Made by a program: the position numbers and the translations under genes
Origin: Myxococcales bacterium
Lineage (GTDB): Bacteria > Myxococcota_A > Polyangia > Fen-1088
Assembly: GCA_003142855.1 (NCBI GenBank)
Contig: PLNW01000122.1
Coordinates: 23,598 to 87,597, forward strand
Direction of reading: 5' to 3'
DNA length: 64,000 nt
In this document: positions 19,531 through 29,249 of the stretch, in pieces
How the letters are laid out: each line of letters starts with the position of its first letter
How positions within the stretch are numbered: the first letter of the stretch is position 1
Notes under the pieces: generated by a model
Databases searched by the model: none
What the model saw: only the letters and a program-made list of their open reading frames with translations
What the model was told of the DNA's origin: nothing

Positions 19531-19749
19531 TTGAAGGCAGATTGATGCAGTGGTGTTGGTTGGTCGAGACGCCCGTTTTGTGGCGTCGGTAGCGAACTGG
19601 CATTTCGCCCGCGCCAGAAATCTGGCGCGAAGTTGGTCTGGGCAACCGGCATCTGACACGGCCATCGCCAGGTTGGTGACGTTGGTCCAGTGGCCTTCTG
19701 CGGCTTTTTGCGGCCCAGTGTCCGGTACCACGCTCTATACTGGGCCGCG

Positions 19750-20430
19750 ATGACTCACTTCTTGTGGACAATCGCGGTCGTCGCGTTGATCGTGCCCTTG
19801 GCCATGTCCGCCAGCGCGCAGAATGACAAGTGGGAGCTTGTGGGCAGCAAGGATGACATTGTTAGCTACCGACGCGAAGTCGCGGGCAGCCCGGTCATCG
19901 CAATTCGGGGCGAGGCGGTGGTGGATGCCTCCATCGTGCGCGTGGCCAGCGTTCTCCTGGATACCGCGCTCCTGCCGCAATGGATGGATAGGCTGGCCGA
20001 GGCGCGGCGAATTCGAACCCAAGGTGCGCGCCACTATGTGGAATACGATCGCGCCAACGTTCCCTTCCCCCTGACTGATCGGGATTTCGTGGTGGAGACG
20101 TGGGTGGAAACCGACGCCGCGAAAAAGCAGGTGCTGCTCAAGGCGCACTCCGTGGTGGATCCGTCCGCCCCGGTGACCAGCTTGGTGCGAGGCGAAGTAC
20201 TGTCCAGTACCTTCATCCTGACGGCTGTCGACCACGGCCAACGTACACGCGTAGTGGCCGAAGTTCACACCGATCCCAAAGGCTCGATCCCCAAGTGGAT
20301 GGTCAACCTGACCCAGAAATCCTGGGCGCACACCACCATCATGGGTCTGCGCGCCCAGGTGCGGAAGGCCAGCACTTCGGACGATCCCGAGGTGAAGGCG
20401 ATGCTGGAAAAGGCCGGTTTTCTCGATTAG
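19750..20430 (+). CDS. START domain-containing exported protein
   Basis: Signal peptide, then KWELVGSKDDIVSYRREVAGSPVIAIRGEAVVDAS...TDRDFVV...IPKWMVNLTQKSWAHTTIMGLR. Confidence 0.8.
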   Translation: MTHFLWTIAVVALIVPLAMSASAQNDKWELVGSKDDIVSYRREVAGSPVIAIRGEAVVDASIVRVASVLLDTALLPQWMDRLAEARRIRTQGARHYVEYDRANVPFPLTDRDFVVETWVETDAAKKQVLLKAHSVVDPSAPVTSLVRGEVLSSTFILTAVDHGQRTRVVAEVHTDPKGSIPKWMVNLTQKSWAHTTIMGLRAQVRKASTSDDPEVKAMLEKAGFLD

Positions 20431-21362
20431 CGATTCCGCAGGCGCTGCAGCTCCGCCTCGAAGGACGGCGGCAACTCGCTGGCAAAATGCAGACGCTCGC
20501 CCGTGACCGGGTGATCGAATCCCAGCGTGGCGGCATGGAGCAGCAGACGATGGGACGGCAGGAGCGCGCGGCCGGAGCGCGTGTGGTCGCGCAGGTAGAC
20601 GGTTTCACCCACCAGGGGATGCCCCTGTTCGGCGAGGTGAATCCGGATCTGGTGCGTGCGCCCGGTCTCAAGACGTACGCGACACACCGTCGCCGCCGGT
20701 AGGCTCTCGATGACCTCGACGTGGGTGACCGCGTGCTGCCCCTGATTTGGTCGCCGCGTGCTTCCGCGCAGCCCGTCGCCACGATCGGCGATCAGGCGCG
20801 ATTCTATGCGCGCCGGCCGCACCTGTCCGTGAGCCACCGCGAAGTATTCCCGCTCGGCGAGGTGCTGCTTGAACACGTTGTGAAGCCCGCGTTCCGCCAG
20901 TTTGGTCTTGGCAAAACACAGCAGCCCCGAGGTGTCCTTGTCTATGCGATGGACTGTGTAGAGCGGCGTCGCCGTGGCACGCTTGCCTTGCTTGCGCCAG
21001 GCCTCGCGAATGAGATCCAGAGCCGTGCCTCGCTCTTTGCGCTCGTAGGGTACGCTGGACACGCCTTCCGGTTTCTCGATGACGATGAGATGGCCGTCCT
21101 CGTACACGATGCTGAACTCGGGTCGGCTTGCCGTGCGGCGTGGGTCGGGGGCGGTGAGGCTCCAGGCCACCGTCTCGCCGCCTGCCAATCGTCGTGCTGG
21201 GTTCAGCTCGCTCTCTCCCTTCACACTGATCTTGCCGGACAGGCACAGGCTGCGCAGATCGCTCCAGCTCTGGCCGACCAGATGTGCGCGCAGAGCGGCC
21301 GCTACCGTGCAATTTGCGGGCGCCGTGAACTCACCGCGAGCCGGCAGGGACCGCACACTCAT
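20427..21362 (-). CDS. RluA/RluD family pseudouridine synthase
   Basis: S4-like N-term; HRIDKDTSGLLCFAKT catalytic motif; RLETGRTHQIRIHLAEQGHPLVGE. Confidence 0.92.
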   Translation of the reverse strand: MSVRSLPARGEFTAPANCTVAAALRAHLVGQSWSDLRSLCLSGKISVKGESELNPARRLAGGETVAWSLTAPDPRRTASRPEFSIVYEDGHLIVIEKPEGVSSVPYERKERGTALDLIREAWRKQGKRATATPLYTVHRIDKDTSGLLCFAKTKLAERGLHNVFKQHLAEREYFAVAHGQVRPARIESRLIADRGDGLRGSTRRPNQGQHAVTHVEVIESLPAATVCRVRLETGRTHQIRIHLAEQGHPLVGETVYLRDHTRSGRALLPSHRLLLHAATLGFDHPVTGERLHFASELPPSFEAELQRLRNR

Positions 21363-21401
21363 TGATTATGTTGCCCGCCACAATGGACTGTAGCCAGTTG
21401 T

Positions 21402-23147
21402 CTAGAACTGCCCCTGTGACACCAGACCCGGGACCAAGGACCAGCGGCCGTCGGTGGTCTGCACCGGCAGGGCGCCGGGCAAGGGCATGCCCCGGGCCGG
21501 ATGCGTTTGTGCGAGATTGTCCTCGTGTTTGTCGTCGTGTTTGTCGTATTTCCAGGTCAGGAACAAGCCGGTCGCCAGGCCGACTGCGCTTCCGGCAAGG
21601 GCGTAGCGGGCCATTTGCGGTCCGATCTCGGCGTTTCCGCACACCCCCTTGTTGCCCTGACCCGAAACGCACATCTGTAGGAGCGCGCCGGTGAAGCCAC
21701 CCGCCACCGCGGCCAAATCAATCAGCATGACCCGCTGCCAGCTCGGCCCGTAGGACCGCTGGTCAGGCAAGTAGGCCAGCGCCAACCCGGTCGCCAAGCC
21801 TACGTTTATGCCGGCCAGCATGCCCCAGCCGACGCGGGGTATTCTCGTCGTTTTGGTGTCCGTAGTTGCTGTGCTGGTGGTCGTGACGGATTCCAGAGAG
21901 AACCCCATGGCCGGAATTGCCAGCACCCCTGCCAGCGCACCCAGGAACGCTCCACTCTGGATCATGGCGACGCGACCGTAGTTGGGCGCGTGGTCGTCCA
22001 GCCACCAGCCCGCCACCGACCCGGCGCTCAGACCCACCACGCCGCCCAGCCACGCGCCCGAGACGCTCTGGGTGAGCGCCAGCCCCAGCGAAAGCCCTTC
22101 CACATCGCCAATCCAACCGCTGCCGATGCGAAACAGGGCCAGGTTGTCTTGAATGTAGGCAGGTACCAGAGCTGCCGAGATCACGCCCGCGCCGATGCCA
22201 CCGGCCAGAGCGCCGGCAGCTATCAAGGTCAGGTTCCCGGCCTGGCCGGGGCTGAGCCGCGTGGTCACCGCCATGCCTCCACCGATTGCGCCGATGCCGA
22301 TCCAGAAGCCGATCAGCTCGGGCCGCCCTGAGCGCTGCAGGTAGGACAGGGGAAAATCCACCTTGAGCTGTTGTCCCGGCGCCAGCGACACCACGTCATG
22401 GCGGGCAATGTGGTAGTTGGCCTCGGCGTAGATTTCGTAGTCCCCTGGGTCCACGAACTGTGCGTAGGGGTTCTGCGTGCGGTTGCCTCGCACATAGAGG
22501 GTGGCGTTGCTGGGACTGGTGTGGACCTCGAGCCGTGCGGGGATGGGATCCAACTTGAAGAACAGGGGCTTGGTCTCGGCCACGTCGATGGTGATGTCCC
22601 GTTCCTGCCTGACGAAGTTGGGTTTGCTGACCGTCACCCGGTAGCGGCCACGCGGCACGCGAAACTCGTTGGGCGCCTCGCCGGTGAAGACTTGGCCTCC
22701 ACCTTCGATGCGAACCTGTACCTGATCGGGCACGGTGTTGATCGCCAGCACGCCGGGCCGGTGGTTGATGGCCTCGATGCGCAGGCGCGCGATGTCGGCC
22801 AGTTCCTCGCTCGTCGGCTGCGCCAAAAACTCTTGATAGTTTGCGCGCGCCTCTTTGAGCAAGCCCAGGTGGTACTGGCACTGCGCGATCATGAACAGGT
22901 TTGCCTTCTTGGGCACCAGCTCGTTGGCGAGTTGGAACTCGACCAGGGCCTGTTCTTTGTTGCCAGCCTCGAAAAGACTGACGCCGGCTTGGTAGTGCTG
23001 GTGGGCTTGCGCGGCGGGATCGGCGTCCTGCGCTTGCGCCGACGTGCCCGCGACCAAGAACGCCAGCAGCGGGGCCGCGAACAAGAATGCACGCGACGGT
23101 GTGCTTCTCGGACAAAGGCAACAAAGAGCGGGCACGATCGAGTTCAC
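21402..23147 (-). CDS. Exported TPR + PEGA-domain multi-pass membrane protein
   Basis: Signal peptide; TPR-like repeats; PEGA-like FRVPRGRYRVTVSKPNFVRQERDI; many hydrophobic segments. Confidence 0.7.
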   Translation of the reverse strand: MNSIVPALCCLCPRSTPSRAFLFAAPLLAFLVAGTSAQAQDADPAAQAHQHYQAGVSLFEAGNKEQALVEFQLANELVPKKANLFMIAQCQYHLGLLKEARANYQEFLAQPTSEELADIARLRIEAINHRPGVLAINTVPDQVQVRIEGGGQVFTGEAPNEFRVPRGRYRVTVSKPNFVRQERDITIDVAETKPLFFKLDPIPARLEVHTSPSNATLYVRGNRTQNPYAQFVDPGDYEIYAEANYHIARHDVVSLAPGQQLKVDFPLSYLQRSGRPELIGFWIGIGAIGGGMAVTTRLSPGQAGNLTLIAAGALAGGIGAGVISAALVPAYIQDNLALFRIGSGWIGDVEGLSLGLALTQSVSGAWLGGVVGLSAGSVAGWWLDDHAPNYGRVAMIQSGAFLGALAGVLAIPAMGFSLESVTTTSTATTDTKTTRIPRVGWGMLAGINVGLATGLALAYLPDQRSYGPSWQRVMLIDLAAVAGGFTGALLQMCVSGQGNKGVCGNAEIGPQMARYALAGSAVGLATGLFLTWKYDKHDDKHEDNLAQTHPARGMPLPGALPVQTTDGRWSLVPGLVSQGQF

Positions 23148-24499
23148 TCGTCACTTTGGTAGGGCGAAGGCGCGACGGTGTCGTCGGCCTTCGACTTCTT
23201 GCCTCGCTCGACAGGGCCGGATGAGGCTGCAGCAGTGGAGGCGCGAGGGCTATGCGGCTTGGCCACGCGTCGGCCGCGCTCGGATGCCGTGGGCGCTGGC
23301 GCGGGAAGGGTGGCCGGGGCCGGATGAGCCGCAAGCGCAGCCGCGGGCGGCGTCTCCGACGGGGCCGGCTTGGCCGGCGCCGGCGCCACGGGAGCTTCCG
23401 CCGGCTGAGGCTCACCGCCGCCTGCCAAAGCCACGGCGATCGCCGCGCCCAGCGCCAACACGCCCAGAGCCGCCAACGGCCAGCGCAGGCGATGCCGGGC
23501 GGGCGTTGGCGCGGGCTCGGCTGCGTCCCGCAACGCGACCGTCGAATCCCCGGCCAGCAGTCGTTCCAGATCATGCTCGAATTCGGCCATCTGCTGGTAG
23601 CGCTTGTCGCGGTTCTTCTCAAGCGCGCGCATGACCACGCGGTCAACTGCGGCCGGTATGCCCAACTCGGGCCGAAGCTGCGACGGCGACACGGTTTCCT
23701 GCGTGAGCACCTGCGAGATCACCCCCAGGTAGTTGTTGGCGCGAAAGGGAACTTCTCCCGTCAGGCACTCATACAGCATCAGCCCCGCGCTCCAGATGTC
23801 GGCCCGGTGGTCCACATCGTCGCCGCCCCGAGCCTGTTCCGGAGACATGTACAGCGGCGTGCCCAGCACGGTCCCGGTGCGCGTCAGGCGCTGCAAGTCC
23901 GCTCCTCCGTCCTCGCGCGACTGCACGGCCTTGGACACGCCGAAGTCCACCACCTTCACGAAGTCGACGTCGCCCCGTCGCACCAGGTAGATGTTTTCGG
24001 GCTTCACGTCGCGGTGGACGATGCCCTTGGCGTGGGCTGCCGACAGCGCGCTGCAGACCTGCCGGAGGATTCCCAAGCTCCGTTCCACGGGCAGAGGCGC
24101 GTCGCGCATCACCAACTGGGCCAGGGCCTCGCCGTCGAGAAACTCCATGACCACGAACGCGCGACCATCGCTGGTGGTGCCATAGTCGGTGACGTCCACG
24201 ATGTTCTCGTGACCGATTGAGCTCGCCAGCCGCGCCTCTTGCAGCAGGCGGGCAACCAGTTCTTGGTTCTCAAGGAACTTTTCCAGCAACACCTTGACCG
24301 CCACGCGTTTCCCGATGATCGCGTGGCGCGCCTCGTACACCGCGCCCATGCCGCCTTCTCCGATTCTGCGCACAATGGCGTAGCGTTCGGCCAAGACGGT
24401 CCCCACCAGCGGATCGAATCGCTCCGCTCCCTCCGCAGACGCGCTCCCGGACGGCGTGTGCGGCGTCGTTTCGGACAGGGAAGGATCGACCTCGGCCAT
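23144..24499 (-). CDS. Serine/threonine protein kinase (single TM, Pro/Ala-rich tail)
   Basis: YAIVRRIGEGGMGAVYEARH, HRDVKPENIYL, VDFGVSK, GTPLYMSPEQARG; alternative start 24511. Confidence 0.93.
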   Translation of the reverse strand: MAEVDPSLSETTPHTPSGSASAEGAERFDPLVGTVLAERYAIVRRIGEGGMGAVYEARHAIIGKRVAVKVLLEKFLENQELVARLLQEARLASSIGHENIVDVTDYGTTSDGRAFVVMEFLDGEALAQLVMRDAPLPVERSLGILRQVCSALSAAHAKGIVHRDVKPENIYLVRRGDVDFVKVVDFGVSKAVQSREDGGADLQRLTRTGTVLGTPLYMSPEQARGGDDVDHRADIWSAGLMLYECLTGEVPFRANNYLGVISQVLTQETVSPSQLRPELGIPAAVDRVVMRALEKNRDKRYQQMAEFEHDLERLLAGDSTVALRDAAEPAPTPARHRLRWPLAALGVLALGAAIAVALAGGGEPQPAEAPVAPAPAKPAPSETPPAAALAAHPAPATLPAPAPTASERGRRVAKPHSPRASTAAASSGPVERGKKSKADDTVAPSPYQSDE

Positions 24500-24596
24500 G
24501 GTCGCACGCATTGTAGCCCGCTCCGGGCCCAAAAACACGCGCAGGGGGCCAATCCGCTTGACGAACCAGGGTGTCGCCCGTAGCTTTTCCGGCCTC

Positions 24597-25853
24597 ATGT
24601 CCAACTGCAAGATTGCCAATCCCAAGCTGGCCGATGCCGGCCGTCTCCGTATCGAATGGGCCGAGAGCCGCATGCCGGTTCTCCTGCGTCTGCGCGAGGA
24701 GGGCCGCAAGACGCAGCCCCTGCGCGGAATGAAGGTCGCGGGCTGCCTGCACGTCACCAAGGAAACCGCGGTGCTCATCCGCACGATTCTCGCGGCGGGC
24801 GCGGAGGTGTCGTGGTCCGGCTGCAATCCTCTCTCCACTCAGGACGACGTGGCCGCTGCCCTGGCCGCCGAAGGCACATCCATCTATGCCTGGCACGGCC
24901 TGACCAAAGACGAGTTCTACTGGTGTATCGACAAGACCCTGGAGATGAAGCCCACCCTGACTCTCGATGACGGCGCTGACCTCATCTTCAGTGTGCATGA
25001 CCGCCACCGCGAGCTGGTCAAGACGGTCATTGGCGGCACCGAAGAAACCACCACGGGCGTGCACCGTCTGCGCTCCATGGCCAAGGCGGGCAAACTGCTC
25101 TACCCGGTCATCGCGGTCAACGACAGCGAGACCAAGTGGGACTTCGACAACGTGTACGGCACCGGTCAGTCGTCGCTGGACGGCATTCTGCGCGCTTCGT
25201 CGGTGCTCATCGCGGGCAAGACCTTCGTGGTCGCCGGCTACGGCCATTGCGGCAAGGGCGTGGCCATGCGCGCGCGCGGCCTGGGCGCCAACGTCATCGT
25301 CACCGAGATCAAGCCGACGGCCGCGCTCAAGGCCATTCTCGACGGGTTCCGGGTCATGCCCATGGACGAGGCCGCCAAACTCGGCGACATCTTCATCACC
25401 GCGACCGGCATGAAGGACGTCATTGTGGGCCGCCACTTCGACGTGATGAAAGAAGGCGCGCTGGTGTGCAACACCGGCCACTACGACTGCGAGATCAACC
25501 TGGTCGAGCTGGAGGCGCGGGCCAAGAGCAAGCGCGAGATCCGCTTCGCCAACGAAGAGTACGTGCTCAAGAACGGTGTCCGCGTCTACATCCTGGCCCA
25601 GGGCAGACTGGTCAACCTGGCCGCAGCCGAGGGACACCCGTCCGAAGTCATGGATATGTCGTTCGCCAACCAGTACCTGGCCCTGTGCAAGCTGGCCCGC
25701 GACGGCAAGAGCATGAAGCCGGCGGTGTACGAGCTGTCCCCCGAGCAGGATCAGGAACTAGCGTTGATCAAGCTCGGCACCCAGGGCATCCGTATCGACA
25801 AGCTCACCCCCGAGCAGGTCAAGTACCAAGACGATTACTCGTCCGGGACATAG
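24597..25853 (+). CDS. ahcY: Adenosylhomocysteinase
   Basis: GCNPLSTQDDVAAAL, NDSETKWDFDNVYGTGQSSLDGILR, GYGHCGKGVAMRARGLGA, C-term PEQVKYQDDY (KYRxxHY-like). Confidence 0.95.
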   Translation: MSNCKIANPKLADAGRLRIEWAESRMPVLLRLREEGRKTQPLRGMKVAGCLHVTKETAVLIRTILAAGAEVSWSGCNPLSTQDDVAAALAAEGTSIYAWHGLTKDEFYWCIDKTLEMKPTLTLDDGADLIFSVHDRHRELVKTVIGGTEETTTGVHRLRSMAKAGKLLYPVIAVNDSETKWDFDNVYGTGQSSLDGILRASSVLIAGKTFVVAGYGHCGKGVAMRARGLGANVIVTEIKPTAALKAILDGFRVMPMDEAAKLGDIFITATGMKDVIVGRHFDVMKEGALVCNTGHYDCEINLVELEARAKSKREIRFANEEYVLKNGVRVYILAQGRLVNLAAAEGHPSEVMDMSFANQYLALCKLARDGKSMKPAVYELSPEQDQELALIKLGTQGIRIDKLTPEQVKYQDDYSSGT

Positions 25854-25895
25854 CTCACGGGCGCGACCAAAGGCGTGTGAGGAGATTCATCTCGA

Positions 25896-26023
25896 CAGCT
25901 ACCCGCCGTCGAGAACGCAGAGGTGAGAGGGAAGGCCACAGAGTCGGAGAGAACGCAGCGATGCTCCGGCGTTCTGAAGGAATCTTCGCGGTCTGCGAAG
26001 AAACGCTCTCTGTGGTGAAGAAG
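25896..26023. repeat. Intergenic element with TTCGCGGTCTGCGAAGAAAC hairpin and CTCTCTGTGGTGAA tail
   Basis: Shares GTTTCTTCGC..CCGCGAAGATTC (inverted) and CTCTCTGTGGTGAA with 55083-55194. Confidence 0.55.
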
Positions 26024-26944
26024 CTAACCAATCCCGACGGTGCTGTCGGGGGCGATGCGAATGCCGTCGTCGCGCACGAACGCATTGGGCAGGACCATGA
26101 TGTCGCCCCGGCGAACTCGGTCCAGGGCTTGGTTCGCGGCTGAGCGATCGCGATCCAGGCGCATAAGCACAAGACGACCCGTGGCGCCGCAAACGAAAAA
26201 GCGCAAACGTCCCTTGTCCTTGAGCGGATCGCTCACGACGCGATAGCGGTTGCGGTCGACTTCCTTGGTGCCGGATTGGCGCAGAATCAGGTAGCTGAAG
26301 TCCACCCGCGAGCGGCCGGCGACCACAACTTCGGCGCTGTCGTGGCACCAATCGCGATCGCGCAGCAGCGCCGGACACGGCGTCTGGCAGAAGCAAGGCG
26401 CCGCCACGTGAAGTCCGGCGGCCAGCAGTCGATCGCGCACGCCCAAGAGCGCCCGCGAGGTGTCGCGCAGTGCCGGCTCGATCACGATGCACGTCCCATC
26501 AGGTTCCAACAATTCGCGGCACCAACCCGCCACCAGTTGCGCCCGTCCGTCGAGGTTCAGACTCCTGCCCAGTTCATTCAGTAGATGCGCGGCCACGATC
26601 AGGTCGAAACAACCGCTCACGCCCGCCGGACGCACACCGCGAAGCACGTCGGCAACGAAGATCCCGGGGCCAGCAACCTTGTCCACTGCTACCAACTCGA
26701 CAGCGTCGCCGAAGCAACTTCGAACCACCCGCGCGGTTGCTCCGGTGCCTGCGCCCAGGTCCAGCACGCGGCGAGGCAGGCGCAGCTCAACCTGTCCCAG
26801 GATTCGGCGCAGCGCCGCCTCGGTCCGCGGCGCAATCTCGCTGTCGTATTCCCGGCGCAGATGGGGCTGGGACAGATACCGAGAACCCACCAGCGTGCGG
26901 TCGCCCACCAGCCCGCGGTGAATGCGCGTCTTGCTTGGGCGCAT
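26024..26944 (-). CDS. Rsm22-like small ribosomal subunit methyltransferase family protein
   Basis: RRVLDLGAGTGATARV SAM motif; DLIVAAHLLNEL; Cys-containing CFCQTPCPALLRDRDWCH. Confidence 0.8.
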   Translation of the reverse strand: MRPSKTRIHRGLVGDRTLVGSRYLSQPHLRREYDSEIAPRTEAALRRILGQVELRLPRRVLDLGAGTGATARVVRSCFGDAVELVAVDKVAGPGIFVADVLRGVRPAGVSGCFDLIVAAHLLNELGRSLNLDGRAQLVAGWCRELLEPDGTCIVIEPALRDTSRALLGVRDRLLAAGLHVAAPCFCQTPCPALLRDRDWCHDSAEVVVAGRSRVDFSYLILRQSGTKEVDRNRYRVVSDPLKDKGRLRFFVCGATGRLVLMRLDRDRSAANQALDRVRRGDIMVLPNAFVRDDGIRIAPDSTVGIG

Positions 26945-26959
26945 CGACGAAGTCGGCTA

Positions 26960-27997
26960 CTAGCCGAACAGCTTGAGAACCAGAGGTTTCAGATCACTGA
27001 AGGTGACCACGACCAGAAGGCCCATGAGCAGCATGATGCCGACCATGTGAATCTTGGCCTCGAGGATGGGGTTGACGTCGCGTCTACGGACGGCGCCAAC
27101 CGCCAAGAAAACCGCCCGGCCTCCGTCGAGTCCAGGAATGGGCAGCAAATTGAACACGGCCAAGGCCACCGCAATGAGCAAGACGATTTCGAGGAACCTC
27201 GACGCGCCCTGCTGGGCAGCGTTCGCCATCTCGCGCGCGATCCCGACCGGTCCGCTCAGCCCGCCTTTCACCTTGCCGGTTATGAGATCCCACAGATTGG
27301 TCAGGATGCCCGTGGCCACCGCGACCGGCAGCAGCGCTGATTCCTTGAATGCCAGGAGTATCGGCCCGCGCGCACGCACCACGCCGAACTTGACTCCGAT
27401 CATGTAGACGCTGCTGGCCGGATCCTTGCGAGGCGCGACCGTTGCCGTCACCGGGCTACCCCCTCGCATCACTTTGACCGTCACAGGCGCGCCGGCGGAT
27501 CCCCTGACGATCTTGGTGACCGCTGACGACTCAGCCACAGACTTGCCGTTTATCTCGGCCAAGGCGTCCCCGGCACGAAGCCCAGCTTCTTGAGCCGCGC
27601 TGCCCGGCAGCACTTCATCAATGGTCGTGGTTCCAGTGGGCTGGCCGTATCCGATAATAACGATCAGAGCGATCAGAAAAGCGGTCAGGTAGTTGGCTGC
27701 CGGTCCTGCCAGCAAGACCAGGAACCGCATCCAGCGCGGCCGGTTGGGATAGACGCAAGGATCATCGTGGTCGAATTCCTCGTGGGGGTTCAGCCCGGTG
27801 ATCTGCACGAAGCCCCCAAGCGGGACGGGCGCGATCTGGTAGATCGTGTCACCGCGCTTGAAGGAAGCGAGAGGCTTTCCAAAGCCAATCGAGAATCGCT
27901 CGACCCGCATGCCGCAAAGACGCGCGACCGTGAAATGACCCGCCTCGTGCAACACGATGAGCAAGGCGAGCCCTAGAATTGCCAGAAGAATGGACAT
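26960..27997 (-). CDS. rseP: RseP-like site-2 membrane metalloprotease (M50) with PDZ domain
   Basis: HEAGHF motif, GGFVQITG, PDZ region, LLPIPGLDGGR. Confidence 0.93.
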   Translation of the reverse strand: MSILLAILGLALLIVLHEAGHFTVARLCGMRVERFSIGFGKPLASFKRGDTIYQIAPVPLGGFVQITGLNPHEEFDHDDPCVYPNRPRWMRFLVLLAGPAANYLTAFLIALIVIIGYGQPTGTTTIDEVLPGSAAQEAGLRAGDALAEINGKSVAESSAVTKIVRGSAGAPVTVKVMRGGSPVTATVAPRKDPASSVYMIGVKFGVVRARGPILLAFKESALLPVAVATGILTNLWDLITGKVKGGLSGPVGIAREMANAAQQGASRFLEIVLLIAVALAVFNLLPIPGLDGGRAVFLAVGAVRRRDVNPILEAKIHMVGIMLLMGLLVVVTFSDLKPLVLKLFG

Positions 27998-28123
27998 GCA
28001 GAGACGAACTCTAGCAGGGTTTGCCCGCCGGTCACACGCCAGGAATGCGCGGCCGTGCCGCATGCCGCTGGCTGGCCGCTCGGGAGAAGCTGGCAGAACC
28101 AGCGGGTCTTGCGCCTGCTGGCT

Positions 28124-29044
28124 CTATTCTTTGGTTCGTTCCGCCAGCGTCCCCGCCAGCTTCTTCGCCGCTTGCAGGACCAGCACCGCGATATCCGAGA
28201 CTCGCTGTTCAGCGAAGGTGGCCGCCGAGGCCGACACACCAATGACAGCCGCCAGCACACCGCCGCTGGCCCAGACTGGCGCGGCCAGGGAGCGCATGCC
28301 CTCTTCATACTCCTCATCGTCCATGGCGTAGCCCTGCTTCACGATCCGGCCACACTCGGTTGCAAGCGCCTCGGCCGTGATCAGGGTCCGCCGGGTTCGC
28401 GCCTGCAGGGGCGCGCTCCCCAGCACCCTCTCCAGACACGCCCGCGGCCCGAAGGCAAGGAACACCTTGCCAAAGGCAGAGCAATGCAAATCCATCGGCG
28501 CGCGCATCCCGCTGCCCGCACACGGGGCATGAGGGCTGTCGCAGGTTTCCATCATTACGACCTTGTCCCCGGCCAGCAGCGCGAGATAGGCAGCTTCTCC
28601 TGTGACCTGCGAGAGCTCCTTCAGCGCAGGCATCGCGGCAGCGCGTACCGCCGTATCTGCCATGGAACGCAGCCCCGTGCGCAGCTCTGGGCTGGCAACA
28701 AAATCGAATCCATGGCGCTGCAGGAGTCTCTCGGCCGCAAGCGTGTGCAGGATTCGCAGCACGGTGGTGCGCGGCATCTTGAGACGGCGTGCGACCGCAG
28801 AGGACGACAGATACTCGTCAGATGCCGCAAACAGGCGCAAGACATGACAGGCCCGAGCCAGGTTGGGAATTCGATATTCCCTAGTCACTACGCCCGGCAC
28901 AGCTCGCTCGGATGAGCTCGGGCGGTCGGCGCGCCGCAAGGAGCGACTGGTCGGGCTTGCCAGTGCTGCGACGCTGGGGACTCCTGGGTCCTCCGGTATC
29001 ATCCATGCCGGAGCTGCCTTCAGGTTTGTCTCCATGTTTCTCAC
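28124..29044 (-). CDS. IclR-family transcriptional regulator
   Basis: HTH VARRLKMPRTTVLRILHTLAAERLL and C-terminal IclR effector domain. Confidence 0.88.
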   Translation of the reverse strand: MRNMETNLKAAPAWMIPEDPGVPSVAALASPTSRSLRRADRPSSSERAVPGVVTREYRIPNLARACHVLRLFAASDEYLSSSAVARRLKMPRTTVLRILHTLAAERLLQRHGFDFVASPELRTGLRSMADTAVRAAAMPALKELSQVTGEAAYLALLAGDKVVMMETCDSPHAPCAGSGMRAPMDLHCSAFGKVFLAFGPRACLERVLGSAPLQARTRRTLITAEALATECGRIVKQGYAMDDEEYEEGMRSLAAPVWASGGVLAAVIGVSASAATFAEQRVSDIAVLVLQAAKKLAGTLAERTKE

Positions 29045-29249
29045 CTCCGCGCCTAGGCGCCGTAGGAAAAGGGGCAGAATTCAGACGAGGCTACGCGACC
29101 AAAGCCAGCCCCTGTTTTCATCTGCCGCGGTTGATTTATCACTTGGCGGGTTAGGGGCTCTCGGCTCAAGAAATCCGTGTACCTATGTGACAGCCACGGC
29201 TGCCGACTTGCGCTTTTTTTGACGCGATTGGCTGTGGCGTTCGGCAGCT

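Noticed and set aside
19391-19771. Minus-strand ORFs between fliJ and the START gene
   Set aside because: They overlap a palindromic repeat element and show no domain signal
24500-24596. Possible SAH riboswitch upstream of ahcY
   Set aside because: No recognisable SAH aptamer core in the ~100 bp leader, which also serves the divergent kinase gene
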